Assembly: GCA_017549105.1 (NCBI GenBank)
Contig: JAFYVN010000012.1
Location: 1-64,000, forward strand
Reading direction: 5' to 3'
DNA from: Clostridia bacterium
Lineage (GTDB): Bacteria > Bacillota > Clostridia > Oscillospirales > Acutalibacteraceae
DNA: 64,000 nt
Positions 20,229 through 28,940 of this stretch are shown here, piece by piece. The translations under genes and the position numbers were made by a program. Below the pieces are notes generated by a model. That model saw only the letters and a list, made by a program, of their open reading frames with translations, was not told the DNA's origin and did no database searches. Position 1 is the stretch's first letter. The number at the start of each line of letters is the position of its first letter.

Positions 20229-22334
20229 TTAATCCTCAAGAATTGCTCTTCTGTATTTTTCGAGCATCTTGCGGGCGGTTTCAACTGTGTTGCCGTTGCT
20301 AGGAGCATCGGGATTTACTGTTGAGAGCCATTTCTTTTCAAATTCAGCATAGTTCTTGTAGAACTGATTGCCTCTGTAAATATTTCTTTCACAATGCTGT
20401 TTTCTTGTGGTGGTTGAGAATTTTCCTCTTCTCGGGAATTCATATGCAAGTCTTTCAAAGAAGCTTTGCCAACGTTTTGAATAGTAGGTTTTAATCAGAC
20501 CGCCCCATTCTTTCCATGCATAGTCATAGTTGACAGAATTGGCGAACGGACCCCATACGGTAACCTGAGCAAGAAGATTCAGTTCAAAATTCTGTTCGTC
20601 TTTTTCCGTAAATGCAAGTGCTTTTGCTTCTTTAAGGTGTTCATGAAGGGTAAGCTCGGGTCGGGTCTGAAGAAGCTCATCGAGTTCATCGCAGATTTTA
20701 AGAAATGCATTTGAAGAGCGTTCAAAAATACTGACGTCCTTGTTATAAAATCCGTACATTACTTTATCATAGAGATTTGCAACATAATTGCTCATAACCT
20801 GACGGACAAGATCACATACATCAAATGCATAACCGTCTTTTGAAGCGTTTTCAGCATTCAGCAGAAGTTCTGCCGCTTTGAAAAGAGTCTTGTTGTTGTA
20901 ACGCAGTTCACGTACATCGTTGGGGGCAGTGTGGCGAAGTTCTGTGGCGGGTCGTGCACATATTACCGAACCGGTTTCTCTGCCGGTGCAGTTTTCACCG
21001 TAACAGGTTTCTGAAAGAATTTTCATTGCATCAACAAGGCATTTTTCTTTGCTGCCGTATCGGCGGTAAGCATAGTCACGGAGCCATTCTTCAAGGTTAA
21101 TTGAGGTTTCTTCGGTAAGCATACGGAATGCAAGGTCATAGTAAAGAGGATTCTGAAAAACGCCTTCGGGGAAAAGTCCCGTACCGCAGCAATTGTCACA
21201 TTCAAGCGATGCATATGCATTATCCGCAAGTGCTTTTATGCTGCCGTGAAGAGTGTTTCTGTCACCGAAATTATGAATATTACCGAGAATGAATTCATAT
21301 CCCCAGAAATTATCGGTTTCTTTATATTTAGTTCCGTCAACATCGAGAATAAGAAGTCTATCTTTTGGAACAGCTTTTACTATTTGCTCTCTGAGTGACC
21401 AACTCTGCATAACCCATACAGAATCCTTGTCAAACTCCTTATACATCGTGTCAATTGTACGTCCGACTTTCCAAAGGTAATCTCTTGTTTTGATTGAAGG
21501 TGCGTTTTCGTGGAACGGGTCACAGGCATAGTAATGGTATGCACCGAAAAGCTGACGCTGTTTTTCGAGAAGTGCAGTTCCGAATTTTTTGAAAACCGGG
21601 TCAGTCGGGTCAAGCTGATAAGTGATAGGGAAGTTGCACCACGAAGGAATCATTCGGATTCGAACTTTTTTAAAAAGTTTTGTTATTGTTGCAGGAACCG
21701 TACCTGCGAAACCCTGCTGAATCGGTGTCATACCGAGTTCAACTTCACGCTCAATAATTTTTTTGCCGAGTTCAAGACGGCTTTCGATGTATTTAACATC
21801 AGTAAGGCTGAAAAATCCCGTGATATTATTCATTAACTGCCATGGCCAGAAACCGGGACCGGAAAGAAACGAGAGTGCACCGGTTTCACTGTAGGTGAAA
21901 TCACGGAGTGTATAGTACCAGACAGCTTCGCTTCCGACAACCGAAAGCGGCATATTGATACCGTTCATCGCCATAAAATCTATTTCTTTCTCCCAATCTT
22001 CCCATTTCCAGAAGGCGAAAGAATAACCGAGGGTACAGTAATTCATAAAAGCTCGTCTTTTTTGCGGAATAACCTTGGTTATTTTTTCTTCAAAAAGGGG
22101 AGCGGATGAAACCGAAAATTCTCTGTTACCGCAGTGTGAAATATTGACTCCGCAGTATTTTTTAAGATATGCGTAATAAGCCATCGCCTGGCTGATTTTG
22201 CAGTCACCGCAAAGAATGATTTTTCCGTTCTCACAAAAAAGTTCGTAAGTATTCTTTCCGTCAACGCTTTCAATGCTGCGAAGTTCAAACATATCGGCAA
22301 TTTCAGGGGTGTTTCTTAAAATAAGGTTTTTCAT
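20229..22334 (-). CDS. Alpha-N-acetylglucosaminidase, GH89 (NAGLU family)
   Basis: A 701-residue protein that follows the NAGLU layout: small N-terminal domain (1-80), TIM-barrel (about 90-430) and helical C-terminal domain. Recognisable blocks are NYCTLGYSFAFWKWEDWEKE (98-117), NGINMPL (124-130), the GPGFWPW region (159-165) and GFAGTVP (208-214). The two expected catalytic glutamates are present: E276 in DPFHEN and E390 in FPEG, matching the human NAGLU pair in NEM and PEG. The family removes terminal alpha-GlcNAc from mucin glycans or heparan-type chains. No signal peptide or membrane segment is seen, so the enzyme looks cytoplasmic, unusual for a gut GH89. It stands alone, with its own promoter and terminator. 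Confidence 0.93.
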   Translation of the reverse strand: MKNLILRNTPEIADMFELRSIESVDGKNTYELFCENGKIILCGDCKISQAMAYYAYLKKYCGVNISHCGNREFSVSSAPLFEEKITKVIPQKRRAFMNYCTLGYSFAFWKWEDWEKEIDFMAMNGINMPLSVVGSEAVWYYTLRDFTYSETGALSFLSGPGFWPWQLMNNITGFFSLTDVKYIESRLELGKKIIEREVELGMTPIQQGFAGTVPATITKLFKKVRIRMIPSWCNFPITYQLDPTDPVFKKFGTALLEKQRQLFGAYHYYACDPFHENAPSIKTRDYLWKVGRTIDTMYKEFDKDSVWVMQSWSLREQIVKAVPKDRLLILDVDGTKYKETDNFWGYEFILGNIHNFGDRNTLHGSIKALADNAYASLECDNCCGTGLFPEGVFQNPLYYDLAFRMLTEETSINLEEWLRDYAYRRYGSKEKCLVDAMKILSETCYGENCTGRETGSVICARPATELRHTAPNDVRELRYNNKTLFKAAELLLNAENASKDGYAFDVCDLVRQVMSNYVANLYDKVMYGFYNKDVSIFERSSNAFLKICDELDELLQTRPELTLHEHLKEAKALAFTEKDEQNFELNLLAQVTVWGPFANSVNYDYAWKEWGGLIKTYYSKRWQSFFERLAYEFPRRGKFSTTTRKQHCERNIYRGNQFYKNYAEFEKKWLSTVNPDAPSNGNTVETARKMLEKYRRAILED

Positions 22335-22369
22335 TACATTCTCCCGTCAAAAATGATTATACGATAACT

Positions 22370-22398
22370 ATTATACAATAAAATACATTATCAGGCAA
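22370..22398 (-). promoter_or_regulatory. Sigma-A promoter of the GH89 gene
   Basis: On the minus strand TTGCCT (22393-22398), a 17-base spacer and TATAAT (22370-22375) lie 36 bases upstream of the GH89 start. Confidence 0.7.
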
Positions 22399-22519
22399 GT
22401 TTTTTTAATAATTAACATAATGTTTATTGATTTTTATTTAATTATAAAAAAATATGCTCCGAAAATGGAGTGAAAGGTAAATTAAATGTTAAAAATTTTC
22501 ATAAAATATGAAATAACAC

Positions 22520-22548
22520 TTTACACTGCGCGTTAAATAAAATATAAT
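22520..22548 (+). promoter_or_regulatory. Sigma-A promoter of pyrH operon
   Basis: TTTACA (22520-22525), 17-base spacer, perfect TATAAT (22543-22548), 35 bases before the pyrH start, in an AT-rich divergent intergenic region. Confidence 0.8.
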
Positions 22549-22583
22549 ATAAATAATTATAATATAAAAAGGCGGTGCCTGAA

Positions 22584-23294
22584 ATGCAACCTGTTTATAA
22601 GCGAATCCTTCTTAAGCTCAGCGGCGAAGTGCTTGCTGGCGGAAAGGGTCACGGCTTTGATTTTGAAACCATCAACACAATCTGTAAGTCGGTCAGTGAA
22701 CTTACAAAGCTCGGCGTTGAAGTCGGTCTTGTTGTTGGCGGCGGCAACTTCTGGAGAGGTCGCTCCGGCGGCAATATGGACAGAACACGTGCTGACCACA
22801 TCGGTATGCTTGCAACTGTTATGAATTCTCTTGCTCTTGCAGATGCACTTGAGCAGTATGGCGTAACTGTCAGAGTGCAGAGTGCAATTGAGATGCATCA
22901 GATTGCAGAAACATATATCAGAAACAAAGCTGTCCGTCATCTTGAAAAGGGCAGACTTGTTATCTTCGCAAGCGGAACGGGCAACCCGTTCTTCTCAACC
23001 GATACCTGCGCAGCTCTCAGAGCAGCTGAAATCAAGGCAGATATCATTTTCAAGGCAACAAATGTTGACGGCGTTTACGATAAGGACCCCAACAAATATC
23101 CCGACGCAGTCAAGTATGATGTTGTAACTCACAGCGAGGTTCTTGAAAAAGACCTCAAGGTTATGGATTCAACGGCAGCATCCCTTTGCCGTGACAATAA
23201 CATTCCTATTCTTGTTTTCAATCTTGAAAACCCGGAAAATATTATCAAAGCAGTTCTCGGTGAAAACATCGGAACAATAGTCAAGGAGGGCTAA
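22584..23294 (+). CDS. pyrH: UMP kinase
   Basis: A 236-residue amino-acid-kinase-fold enzyme that phosphorylates UMP to UDP with ATP, needed for pyrimidine nucleotide synthesis. Family motifs are the N-terminal [10 protein letters not shown], the GGGNFWRG glycine loop, the D-x-x-G-M-L-A-T block, [10 protein letters not shown] and the [13 protein letters not shown] segment. The ATG at 22584 has AAGGCGG at proper distance; an in-frame GTG at 22575 has no ribosome-binding site, so the shorter start is preferred. frr follows after 4 bases, so the two are co-translated from one mRNA. Confidence 0.97.
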   Translation: MQPVYKRILLKLSGEVLAGGKGHGFDFETINTICKSVSELTKLGVEVGLVVGGGNFWRGRSGGNMDRTRADHIGMLATVMNSLALADALEQYGVTVRVQSAIEMHQIAETYIRNKAVRHLEKGRLVIFASGTGNPFFSTDTCAALRAAEIKADIIFKATNVDGVYDKDPNKYPDAVKYDVVTHSEVLEKDLKVMDSTAASLCRDNNIPILVFNLENPENIIKAVLGENIGTIVKEG

Positions 23295-23298
23295 AATA

Positions 23299-23853
23299 AT
23301 GCAGACAGTATTTGCAATGGCAGAAGAAAAAATGGGTAAGACCCTGAGCGCACTTAAAAACGAGTATTCGGCAATGAGAGCGGGCAGAGCAAACGCTTCG
23401 GTTCTCGATAAAATCAGAGTAGACTATTACGGAACTCCCACACCTATCAATCAGATGGCAGCTGTTGCTGTTGCTGAGGCAAGAATTCTTACAATTCAGC
23501 CTTGGGATACATCAACTATCCACGCAATCGAAAAGGCAATTCAGTCTTCTGATATCGGCATCAATCCTTCAAATGACGGCAGAATCATCCGTCTTGTGTT
23601 CCCTCAGATTACAGAGGAACGCCGTAAGGATCTTTGCAAGGAAGTAAAGAAGATGGCTGAAGATTCAAAAGTTTCGGTTCGTTCAACAAGACGTGACTGC
23701 ATCGACAAGGTAAAGAAGATGGAAAAGGCATCCGAAATCACAGAGGACGACCTTAAGCACGCAGAAAAGAAACTTCAGGATATCACCGATAAATATATCA
23801 AGGATATCGAAAAGCTTTCAGAGGAAAAAGAAAAGGATATCATGGAAATTTAA
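23299..23853 (+). CDS. frr: Ribosome recycling factor
   Basis: 184 residues, the standard RRF length. With EF-G it splits the post-termination ribosome complex. The family signature RAGRANASVLDKIRVDYYG is at about 30-48, followed by the QPWD segment and the long charged coiled-coil C-terminus (KEVKKMAEDSKVSVRSTRRD). It follows pyrH by 4 bases with the ribosome-binding site AAGGAGG overlapping the end of pyrH, the usual bacterial pairing. Confidence 0.98.
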   Translation: MQTVFAMAEEKMGKTLSALKNEYSAMRAGRANASVLDKIRVDYYGTPTPINQMAAVAVAEARILTIQPWDTSTIHAIEKAIQSSDIGINPSNDGRIIRLVFPQITEERRKDLCKEVKKMAEDSKVSVRSTRRDCIDKVKKMEKASEITEDDLKHAEKKLQDITDKYIKDIEKLSEEKEKDIMEI

Positions 23854-23863
23854 CGTGATTGTT

Positions 23864-23891
23864 ACAGAGGGCGGTTGCGACTGCCCTCTGT
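23864..23891. other. Hairpin between frr and uppS
   Basis: ACAGAGGGC and GCCCTCTGT form a perfect 9-bp stem with a 10-base loop in the 64-base frr-uppS spacer. It lacks a U-tract, so processing or weak attenuation within the operon is more likely than full termination. Confidence 0.6.
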
Positions 23892-23917
23892 TATCCCGAA
23901 AAAGGAGAAGGTTGAAA

Positions 23918-24649
23918 ATGACTAAAGAAGAGCTTTCAAACATTATTTTGCCCCGCCATATTGGAATAATTATGGACGGTAACGGTAGATGGGCAAAGCA
24001 GAGAGGTCTTAAAAGAAGTGAAGGTCACAAAGAGGGTGCAAAGGTTTTCAGAGCAATTTGTGATTATGCTGCTGAAATCGGGATTGAGTGCCTGACTTTT
24101 TATGCCTTTTCAACCGAAAACTGGAAACGCCCTGCCGATGAGGTTGAGGCGATAATGAATCTTTTCAGGGATTATCTTTTTGAAGCTCAGGAAAGAGAAG
24201 AAGAAAACGATGCAAAGGGTATGCGTATTCGTTATATCGGAGACAGAAATGCGTTGCCCGAAGATATAGTAAATCTTATTAGTCAGCTTGAAGCACATTC
24301 TGCTGAAAAAAATCATATTACCGTTAATCTTGCGGTTAACTACGGCGGAAGAGACGAAATTCTTCATTCCGTAAAAGAAATTGCAACAAAAGTTGCGGCA
24401 GGGGAGTTAAACCCCGAAGATATTACGTTGAAAAATATCGACGAAAATCTCTACACGGCGGGTCAGCCTGACCCTGATCTGATTATCAGACCGAGCGGAG
24501 AATACCGTCTTTCAAATTTTCTTATCTGGCAGGCAGCTTATTCCGAATTCTGGTTTTCGGATATACTCTGGCCCGATTTCACATCGGATGACCTCGATAA
24601 GGCAATCATAGATTACAGCAAAAGAAACAGACGCTTCGGCGGAGTTTGA
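23918..24649 (+). CDS. uppS: Isoprenyl (undecaprenyl) diphosphate synthase
   Basis: 243 residues from the ATG at 23918, which has AAGGAG 10 bases upstream; the longer open frame to 23855 overlaps the spacer hairpin and is rejected. The cis-prenyltransferase condenses isopentenyl-PP onto farnesyl-PP to make the C55 carrier of cell-wall synthesis. Motifs: HIGIIMDGNGRWAKQRG (catalytic D20), GHKEGAK, the YAFSTENW block, NYGGRDEI, and DLIIRPSGEYRLSNFLIWQ near the C-terminus. Next gene is cdsA. Confidence 0.97.
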   Translation: MTKEELSNIILPRHIGIIMDGNGRWAKQRGLKRSEGHKEGAKVFRAICDYAAEIGIECLTFYAFSTENWKRPADEVEAIMNLFRDYLFEAQEREEENDAKGMRIRYIGDRNALPEDIVNLISQLEAHSAEKNHITVNLAVNYGGRDEILHSVKEIATKVAAGELNPEDITLKNIDENLYTAGQPDPDLIIRPSGEYRLSNFLIWQAAYSEFWFSDILWPDFTSDDLDKAIIDYSKRNRRFGGV

Positions 24650-24719
24650 TTTTAAACGGAGGCGATCGGCAAAACAAATTGAAATCCAACCAAAAGAAAA
24701 GAATTGAGAGTGAAAAAGA

Positions 24720-25589
24720 ATGAAAGTAAGAATAATAACAGGTGTTACCTGTGCATTGATAGTAATAATGTTGCTTGTGTTCACAGGTCTTGGATATCAG
24801 GGTGTTATGAGCATCCCTATGGGCGCAATAGCGGCAATAGCAGCATATGAAGTTATGCGCGTTTCAAAATGTAAAAACAAAGTCTTGACCGCAGTTTCGA
24901 TGATAGCGGCGGCAATCGGTCCTGCTTATGTGGATTTCGGTCTTCAGCAGTATATTCCCATTCCGTTTTCTTCGGTAGTCATAATTTATGTTATTGCATT
25001 GCTGATAATAATGCTTAAATTTTATGATACAACCAAGTTTGAACACGTTGCATTGGCTCTTTTTGCATCGTTGATTATTCCCGGTGCACTCGGCACATTC
25101 TTCAAGGTAAGAGACCTTTGCGTTGAATATCCCGACCTTTTCCAGCGTTCGCACTGCGTGTTCCTTATTCTCAGTGCTATGTACAGTGCATGGATGAGCG
25201 ATACCTGGGCATATTTTGTCGGCAGTAAGTTCGGCAAGCATAAGCTTGCTCCGAAAATCAGCCCCAAAAAGTCTGTTGAAGGTGCGATCGGCGGTGTTAT
25301 AGGCAACGCTTTTTTCTGCGTTGTAACATATTTTATTTGTGACTACACTTGTTTTCGCAACGAAACACTCAATGTGTGGATGATTTTTGCAGGTTCAATA
25401 ATTCTTACTGTTCTCGGTATGTGCGGAGATCTTTCGGCATCTGTCATCAAGAGAAACTTCGGCGAGAAGGATTTCGGAAATCTTTTCCCCGGTCACGGCG
25501 GTGTTCTTGACAGAATCGACAGTTTCCTTGTAACAATGCCTGCGCTTTATGTTATGATTGAAATCGGTCTTGCAATTGCAGGCAGATAA
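24720..25589 (+). CDS. cdsA: Phosphatidate cytidylyltransferase (CDP-DAG synthase)
   Basis: 289-residue polytopic membrane enzyme making CDP-diacylglycerol from phosphatidate and CTP for phospholipid synthesis. About seven to eight hydrophobic segments are visible. The CDS signature is complete: SASVIKRNFGEKDFGNLFPG followed by HGGVLDRIDS near residues 240-272, preceded by the SDTWAYFVGSKFGKH and SPKKSVEGAIGG motifs. The Shine-Dalgarno is weak (GAGAGTG). The gene lies between uppS and dxr as in most Firmicutes. Confidence 0.96.
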   Translation: MKVRIITGVTCALIVIMLLVFTGLGYQGVMSIPMGAIAAIAAYEVMRVSKCKNKVLTAVSMIAAAIGPAYVDFGLQQYIPIPFSSVVIIYVIALLIIMLKFYDTTKFEHVALALFASLIIPGALGTFFKVRDLCVEYPDLFQRSHCVFLILSAMYSAWMSDTWAYFVGSKFGKHKLAPKISPKKSVEGAIGGVIGNAFFCVVTYFICDYTCFRNETLNVWMIFAGSIILTVLGMCGDLSASVIKRNFGEKDFGNLFPGHGGVLDRIDSFLVTMPALYVMIEIGLAIAGR

Positions 25590-25607
25590 TAATTAAAGGT
25601 GATTAAA

Positions 25608-26753
25608 ATGACCAAAACCCTTGCCGTTCTCGGCTCAACAGGTTCAATAGGGGTTCAGGCTCTTGAAGTGGCGGAGCTTATGGGCTTTGAGGTTCAGGCT
25701 CTTACCGCAAATTCAAGAACCGATATTATTGAGGAACAAATAAGAAAATTCGCTCCCAAAATTGCGGCGGTTGCGGATGAAAAAGCAGCAGCTGATTTAA
25801 AAATCAGAGTTGCCGATACCTCAACAAAAATACTTGCGGGTAAGCAGGGCGTTGAGGAGTGTGCACGTTGCGGTGCAGATACAGTGCTCAACAGCATTGT
25901 CGGCATTGCGGGTCTTGCTCCGACTCTTGCGGCGATAGATGCTGGCAGTAACATTGCTCTTGCCAACAAAGAAACTCTTGTTGCGGGTGGCAAAATCGTG
26001 CTTGATGCGGCTGAAAAGAAGGGGATTTCAATTCTCCCGGTTGACAGTGAGCATTCCGCAATTTTTCAGTCTCTCCAAGGTTGCCAGGGTAAAAGTCAGA
26101 TAAAAAGACTTATCTTAACAGCATCGGGCGGACCTTTCTTCGGCAAAAAGAAAGAGGAGCTTGAAAATGTTACCATTGAGCAGGCGCTTAACCATCCCAA
26201 CTGGAGTATGGGTGCAAAAATAACCATCGACTCTGCTACAATGATGAATAAGGGACTTGAGCTTATCGAAGCGGCTTGGCTTTTCGGTATGAAAGCGGCG
26301 GATATTGATATTCTTGTTCACCGTCAGAGCATTGTTCATTCGCTTGTTGAATATGTTGATAATTCTGTTATCGCTCAACTTGGTGTACCCGATATGAGAA
26401 TACCTATTCAGTATGCGCTCACTTATCCCGACAGATTTGTAAGTCCCGTAAAACAGCTTGATTTGGCTCAGGCTGCAACGCTTACTTTTGAAAAGCCTGA
26501 CTATGAGACTTTCGCCTGCATAAACTTATGCAGAAAGGCTTTTGAAATGGGCGGACTTTATCCTGCGGCAGTCAATGCGGCAAACGAAAAAGCAAACGAA
26601 CTTTTCAGAAACGGAAAAATCAGATTCCTCGATATTCCCAGAGCTGTTGAAGCGGCTTTTGATTACACGGCAGATGTTTCGGATTACACTCTTGAGCAGG
26701 TCTTTGAAACCGACAGTCTCATCCGTTCCGAAACGGAAAGGTTATTTATATGA
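25608..26753 (+). CDS. dxr: 1-deoxy-D-xylulose 5-phosphate reductoisomerase
   Basis: 381 residues from the ATG at 25608 (AAAGGTG 6 bases upstream; the in-frame GTG at 25599 lies within that site). It catalyses the NADPH-dependent rearrangement of DXP to MEP, the committed step of non-mevalonate isoprenoid synthesis. Seen: GSTGSIG nucleotide loop, LANKETLVAGG, PVDSEHSAIFQ, SMGAKITIDSATMMNKGLE metal/substrate residues and HRQSIVHSLVE. Its stop overlaps the rseP start (ATGA), indicating translational coupling. With ispG downstream it makes the window a MEP-pathway locus. Confidence 0.97.
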   Translation: MTKTLAVLGSTGSIGVQALEVAELMGFEVQALTANSRTDIIEEQIRKFAPKIAAVADEKAAADLKIRVADTSTKILAGKQGVEECARCGADTVLNSIVGIAGLAPTLAAIDAGSNIALANKETLVAGGKIVLDAAEKKGISILPVDSEHSAIFQSLQGCQGKSQIKRLILTASGGPFFGKKKEELENVTIEQALNHPNWSMGAKITIDSATMMNKGLELIEAAWLFGMKAADIDILVHRQSIVHSLVEYVDNSVIAQLGVPDMRIPIQYALTYPDRFVSPVKQLDLAQAATLTFEKPDYETFACINLCRKAFEMGGLYPAAVNAANEKANELFRNGKIRFLDIPRAVEAAFDYTADVSDYTLEQVFETDSLIRSETERLFI

Positions 26754-27832
26754 ACGCACTCCCTCTTTTCTCACTCGCAACAGTTTGGGGAAAAGCGTGG
26801 CCGATACTGATAGCCATTCTTTTCTTCGGTCTTATAATTATGTTTCACGAACTCGGTCACTTCATTTTTGCTAAGCTTTTCGGAGTTCAGGTCAATGAAT
26901 TCTCAATGGGTATGGGTCCCACTCTTTTAAAACGAAAAAAAGGTGAAACCAAATATTCACTCCGTCTTTTCCCGATTGGCGGTTTCGTCAGTATGGAGGG
27001 TGAAGATGAGGACAGCGAAAACGAACTTGCATTCTGCAATAAACCTGTGTGGCAGAGATTTATCATCGTTGCTGCAGGCGGTATTGTAAACCTTATAATG
27101 GGTGTGATTATTGTTGCGGTTATGCTTTGTATGACCGATCTTATAGGTACTCCCGAAATCCATTCGTTCCACGAAACTGCTGTCAGCAATCAGCAGCTTC
27201 AGGTTAACGATAAAATCAAAGAAATCAACGGAAGAAAAGTTTTTTCCGAATACGATATCGGTTTCCTTATGTCAAGAGACAGTGACGGAGCTTTTGATTT
27301 TGTTGTTGAAAGAAACGGTGAAAAAGTAAACCTTGATAATGTCAAGTTCAAAACAGAAGACAGAAACGGTCAGTTTACAATCGTTTATGATTTCATAATA
27401 AAAGGTGTTGAGCCCGGATTTGTATCTGTTGCAAAAAACGCGGTTCTTGAATCCGTTTCGATTGCAAGAGTAGTATGGGTAAGCCTTCTTGATCTTGTGA
27501 CGGGTCAGTACGGATTGAGCGATCTTTCGGGTCCCATCGGTACGGTTTCGATTATTGCGGATGTTGCCCAGAATGCGGCGGCTCAGCAGATTGACTGGTC
27601 ACAGCTTCTGATGATAATGGCGCTTATCGCAATCAACATCGGTATGTTCAATCTCCTTCCTCTCCCCGCACTTGACGGCGGCAGACTTTTCTTTATGGCG
27701 ATTGAATTTATTTTCAGAAAACCCGTTCCCAGAAAATACGAAGGCTGGGTTCACGCAGTAGGTCTTGTTCTTCTTCTGTTGCTGATGGTTGTTATTTCGT
27801 TCAGCGACATAATGAGACTCATAAAAGGTTAG
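26750..27832 (+). CDS. rseP: Site-2 zinc metalloprotease RseP/RasP (M50B)
   Basis: 360 residues, intramembrane protease that cuts membrane-embedded anti-sigma factors and signal-peptide remnants. The HELGH zinc motif is at residues 33-37 within the first membrane segment; a second metal ligand lies in NLLPLPALDGGR near the C-terminus; a single PDZ domain is at about 130-220. Four membrane segments are evident. Overlaps dxr by 4 bases. Whether it processes the sigma-LRR fusion at the right of this window cannot be read from sequence. Confidence 0.95.
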   Translation: MNALPLFSLATVWGKAWPILIAILFFGLIIMFHELGHFIFAKLFGVQVNEFSMGMGPTLLKRKKGETKYSLRLFPIGGFVSMEGEDEDSENELAFCNKPVWQRFIIVAAGGIVNLIMGVIIVAVMLCMTDLIGTPEIHSFHETAVSNQQLQVNDKIKEINGRKVFSEYDIGFLMSRDSDGAFDFVVERNGEKVNLDNVKFKTEDRNGQFTIVYDFIIKGVEPGFVSVAKNAVLESVSIARVVWVSLLDLVTGQYGLSDLSGPIGTVSIIADVAQNAAAQQIDWSQLLMIMALIAINIGMFNLLPLPALDGGRLFFMAIEFIFRKPVPRKYEGWVHAVGLVLLLLLMVVISFSDIMRLIKG

Positions 27833-27841
27833 GTGTAAATT

Positions 27842-28891
27842 ATGTTAAGGCGCAACAGCAAGCGTGTTAAAGTAGGCAATATTTATATCGGCGGCGATTC
27901 TCCCGTAACTGTTCAGTCAATGCTCAATAAACCTGCTTCGGATATTGAAGGCAGTGTTGCTCAGGCGGTTGCTCTCGAAAAGGCGGGCTGTGAAATCATC
28001 CGTGCGGCAGTGCCCGATATGGATGCGGTAAAGCTGATTGAAAAGCTTAAAGAAAACTTAACTGTGCCTGTTGTTGCGGATATACATTTTGATTACCGTC
28101 TTGCACTTGCGAGCCTTGATGCAGGTGTTGATAAAATCCGTATCAATCCCGGTAACATCGGTTCTATGGACAGAGTAAAAGCCGTTGCGGATGCCTGCAA
28201 GGCCAAAAATGTCCCAATACGCATCGGTGTAAATTCAGGTTCTCTCGAAAAAGAACTGCTCGCAAAATACGGTTCACCCTGTGCAGAAGCGCTTGCCGAA
28301 AGTGCACTGAATCACGCGTCACTTCTTGAAAAGTGCGATTTCAACGATATTGTTATTTCGATAAAATCATCAAATGTTCCGACTATGATTGAGTCATACA
28401 GATTGGTTGCCCAAAAATGCGATTATCCTTTGCATCTCGGAGTAACCGAAGCGGGTACTCACGATATGGCTCTTATCAAGTCATCGGTCGGCATCGGCTC
28501 GCTTCTTCTTGATGGCATCGGTGACACTATCCGTGTTTCAATGACAGATGACCCTGTCAACGAGGTTTCAGCGGCAGTCGGAATTCTCAAATCCTGCGGC
28601 ATCAGAAAAGGTGGAGTCGATATCGTTGCTTGCCCGACATGCGGCAGAACAAAAATTGACCTCATCGGACTTGCAAAAGAAGTTGAGTCACGTCTTTCGG
28701 GGTGCAAAAAAAACATAAAAGTTGCTGTTATGGGTTGCGCCGTCAACGGACCCGGAGAAGCACGTGAAGCCGATATCGGCATTGCAGGCGGTGACGGTTG
28801 CGCGCTTATCTTCAAAAAGGGCGAGATAGTATGTAAAGTACCCGAAAACGAAGCGGTAGATATTCTTATCTCGGAAATTGATAAATTATAA
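27842..28891 (+). CDS. ispG: 4-hydroxy-3-methylbut-2-enyl diphosphate synthase (IspG/GcpE)
   Basis: 349-residue Fe-S enzyme converting MEcPP to HMBPP in the MEP pathway. TIM-barrel N-terminal part with SMLNKPASD, ADIHFDYRLA and KIRINPGNIG; [4Fe-4S] ligands C264 and C267 (ACPTCGRT), C299 and the following glutamate E306 in NGPGEA. The length matches the compact bacterial form. AGGTG ribosome-binding site, 9 bases after rseP, same operon. Confidence 0.97.
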   Translation: MLRRNSKRVKVGNIYIGGDSPVTVQSMLNKPASDIEGSVAQAVALEKAGCEIIRAAVPDMDAVKLIEKLKENLTVPVVADIHFDYRLALASLDAGVDKIRINPGNIGSMDRVKAVADACKAKNVPIRIGVNSGSLEKELLAKYGSPCAEALAESALNHASLLEKCDFNDIVISIKSSNVPTMIESYRLVAQKCDYPLHLGVTEAGTHDMALIKSSVGIGSLLLDGIGDTIRVSMTDDPVNEVSAAVGILKSCGIRKGGVDIVACPTCGRTKIDLIGLAKEVESRLSGCKKNIKVAVMGCAVNGPGEAREADIGIAGGDGCALIFKKGEIVCKVPENEAVDILISEIDKL

Positions 28892-28903
28892 AAAACAAAC
28901 CAC

Positions 28904-28927
28904 GGGCAGAGGAATCTGCCCTTTTTT
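28904..28927 (+). terminator. Terminator-like hairpin between ispG and polC
   Basis: GGGCAGA and TCTGCCC form a 7-bp stem with a GGAA loop followed by six T. It sits in the 49-base ispG-polC spacer, so it would end or attenuate transcription of the lipid/isoprenoid genes ahead of polC. Confidence 0.7.
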
Positions 28928-28940
28928 AAACGAGGACAAA

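Noticed and set aside
22575..22583. GTG start for pyrH three codons upstream
   Set aside because: The ribosome-binding site AAGGCGG overlaps it; the ATG at 22584 has the right spacing and matches the family N-terminus.
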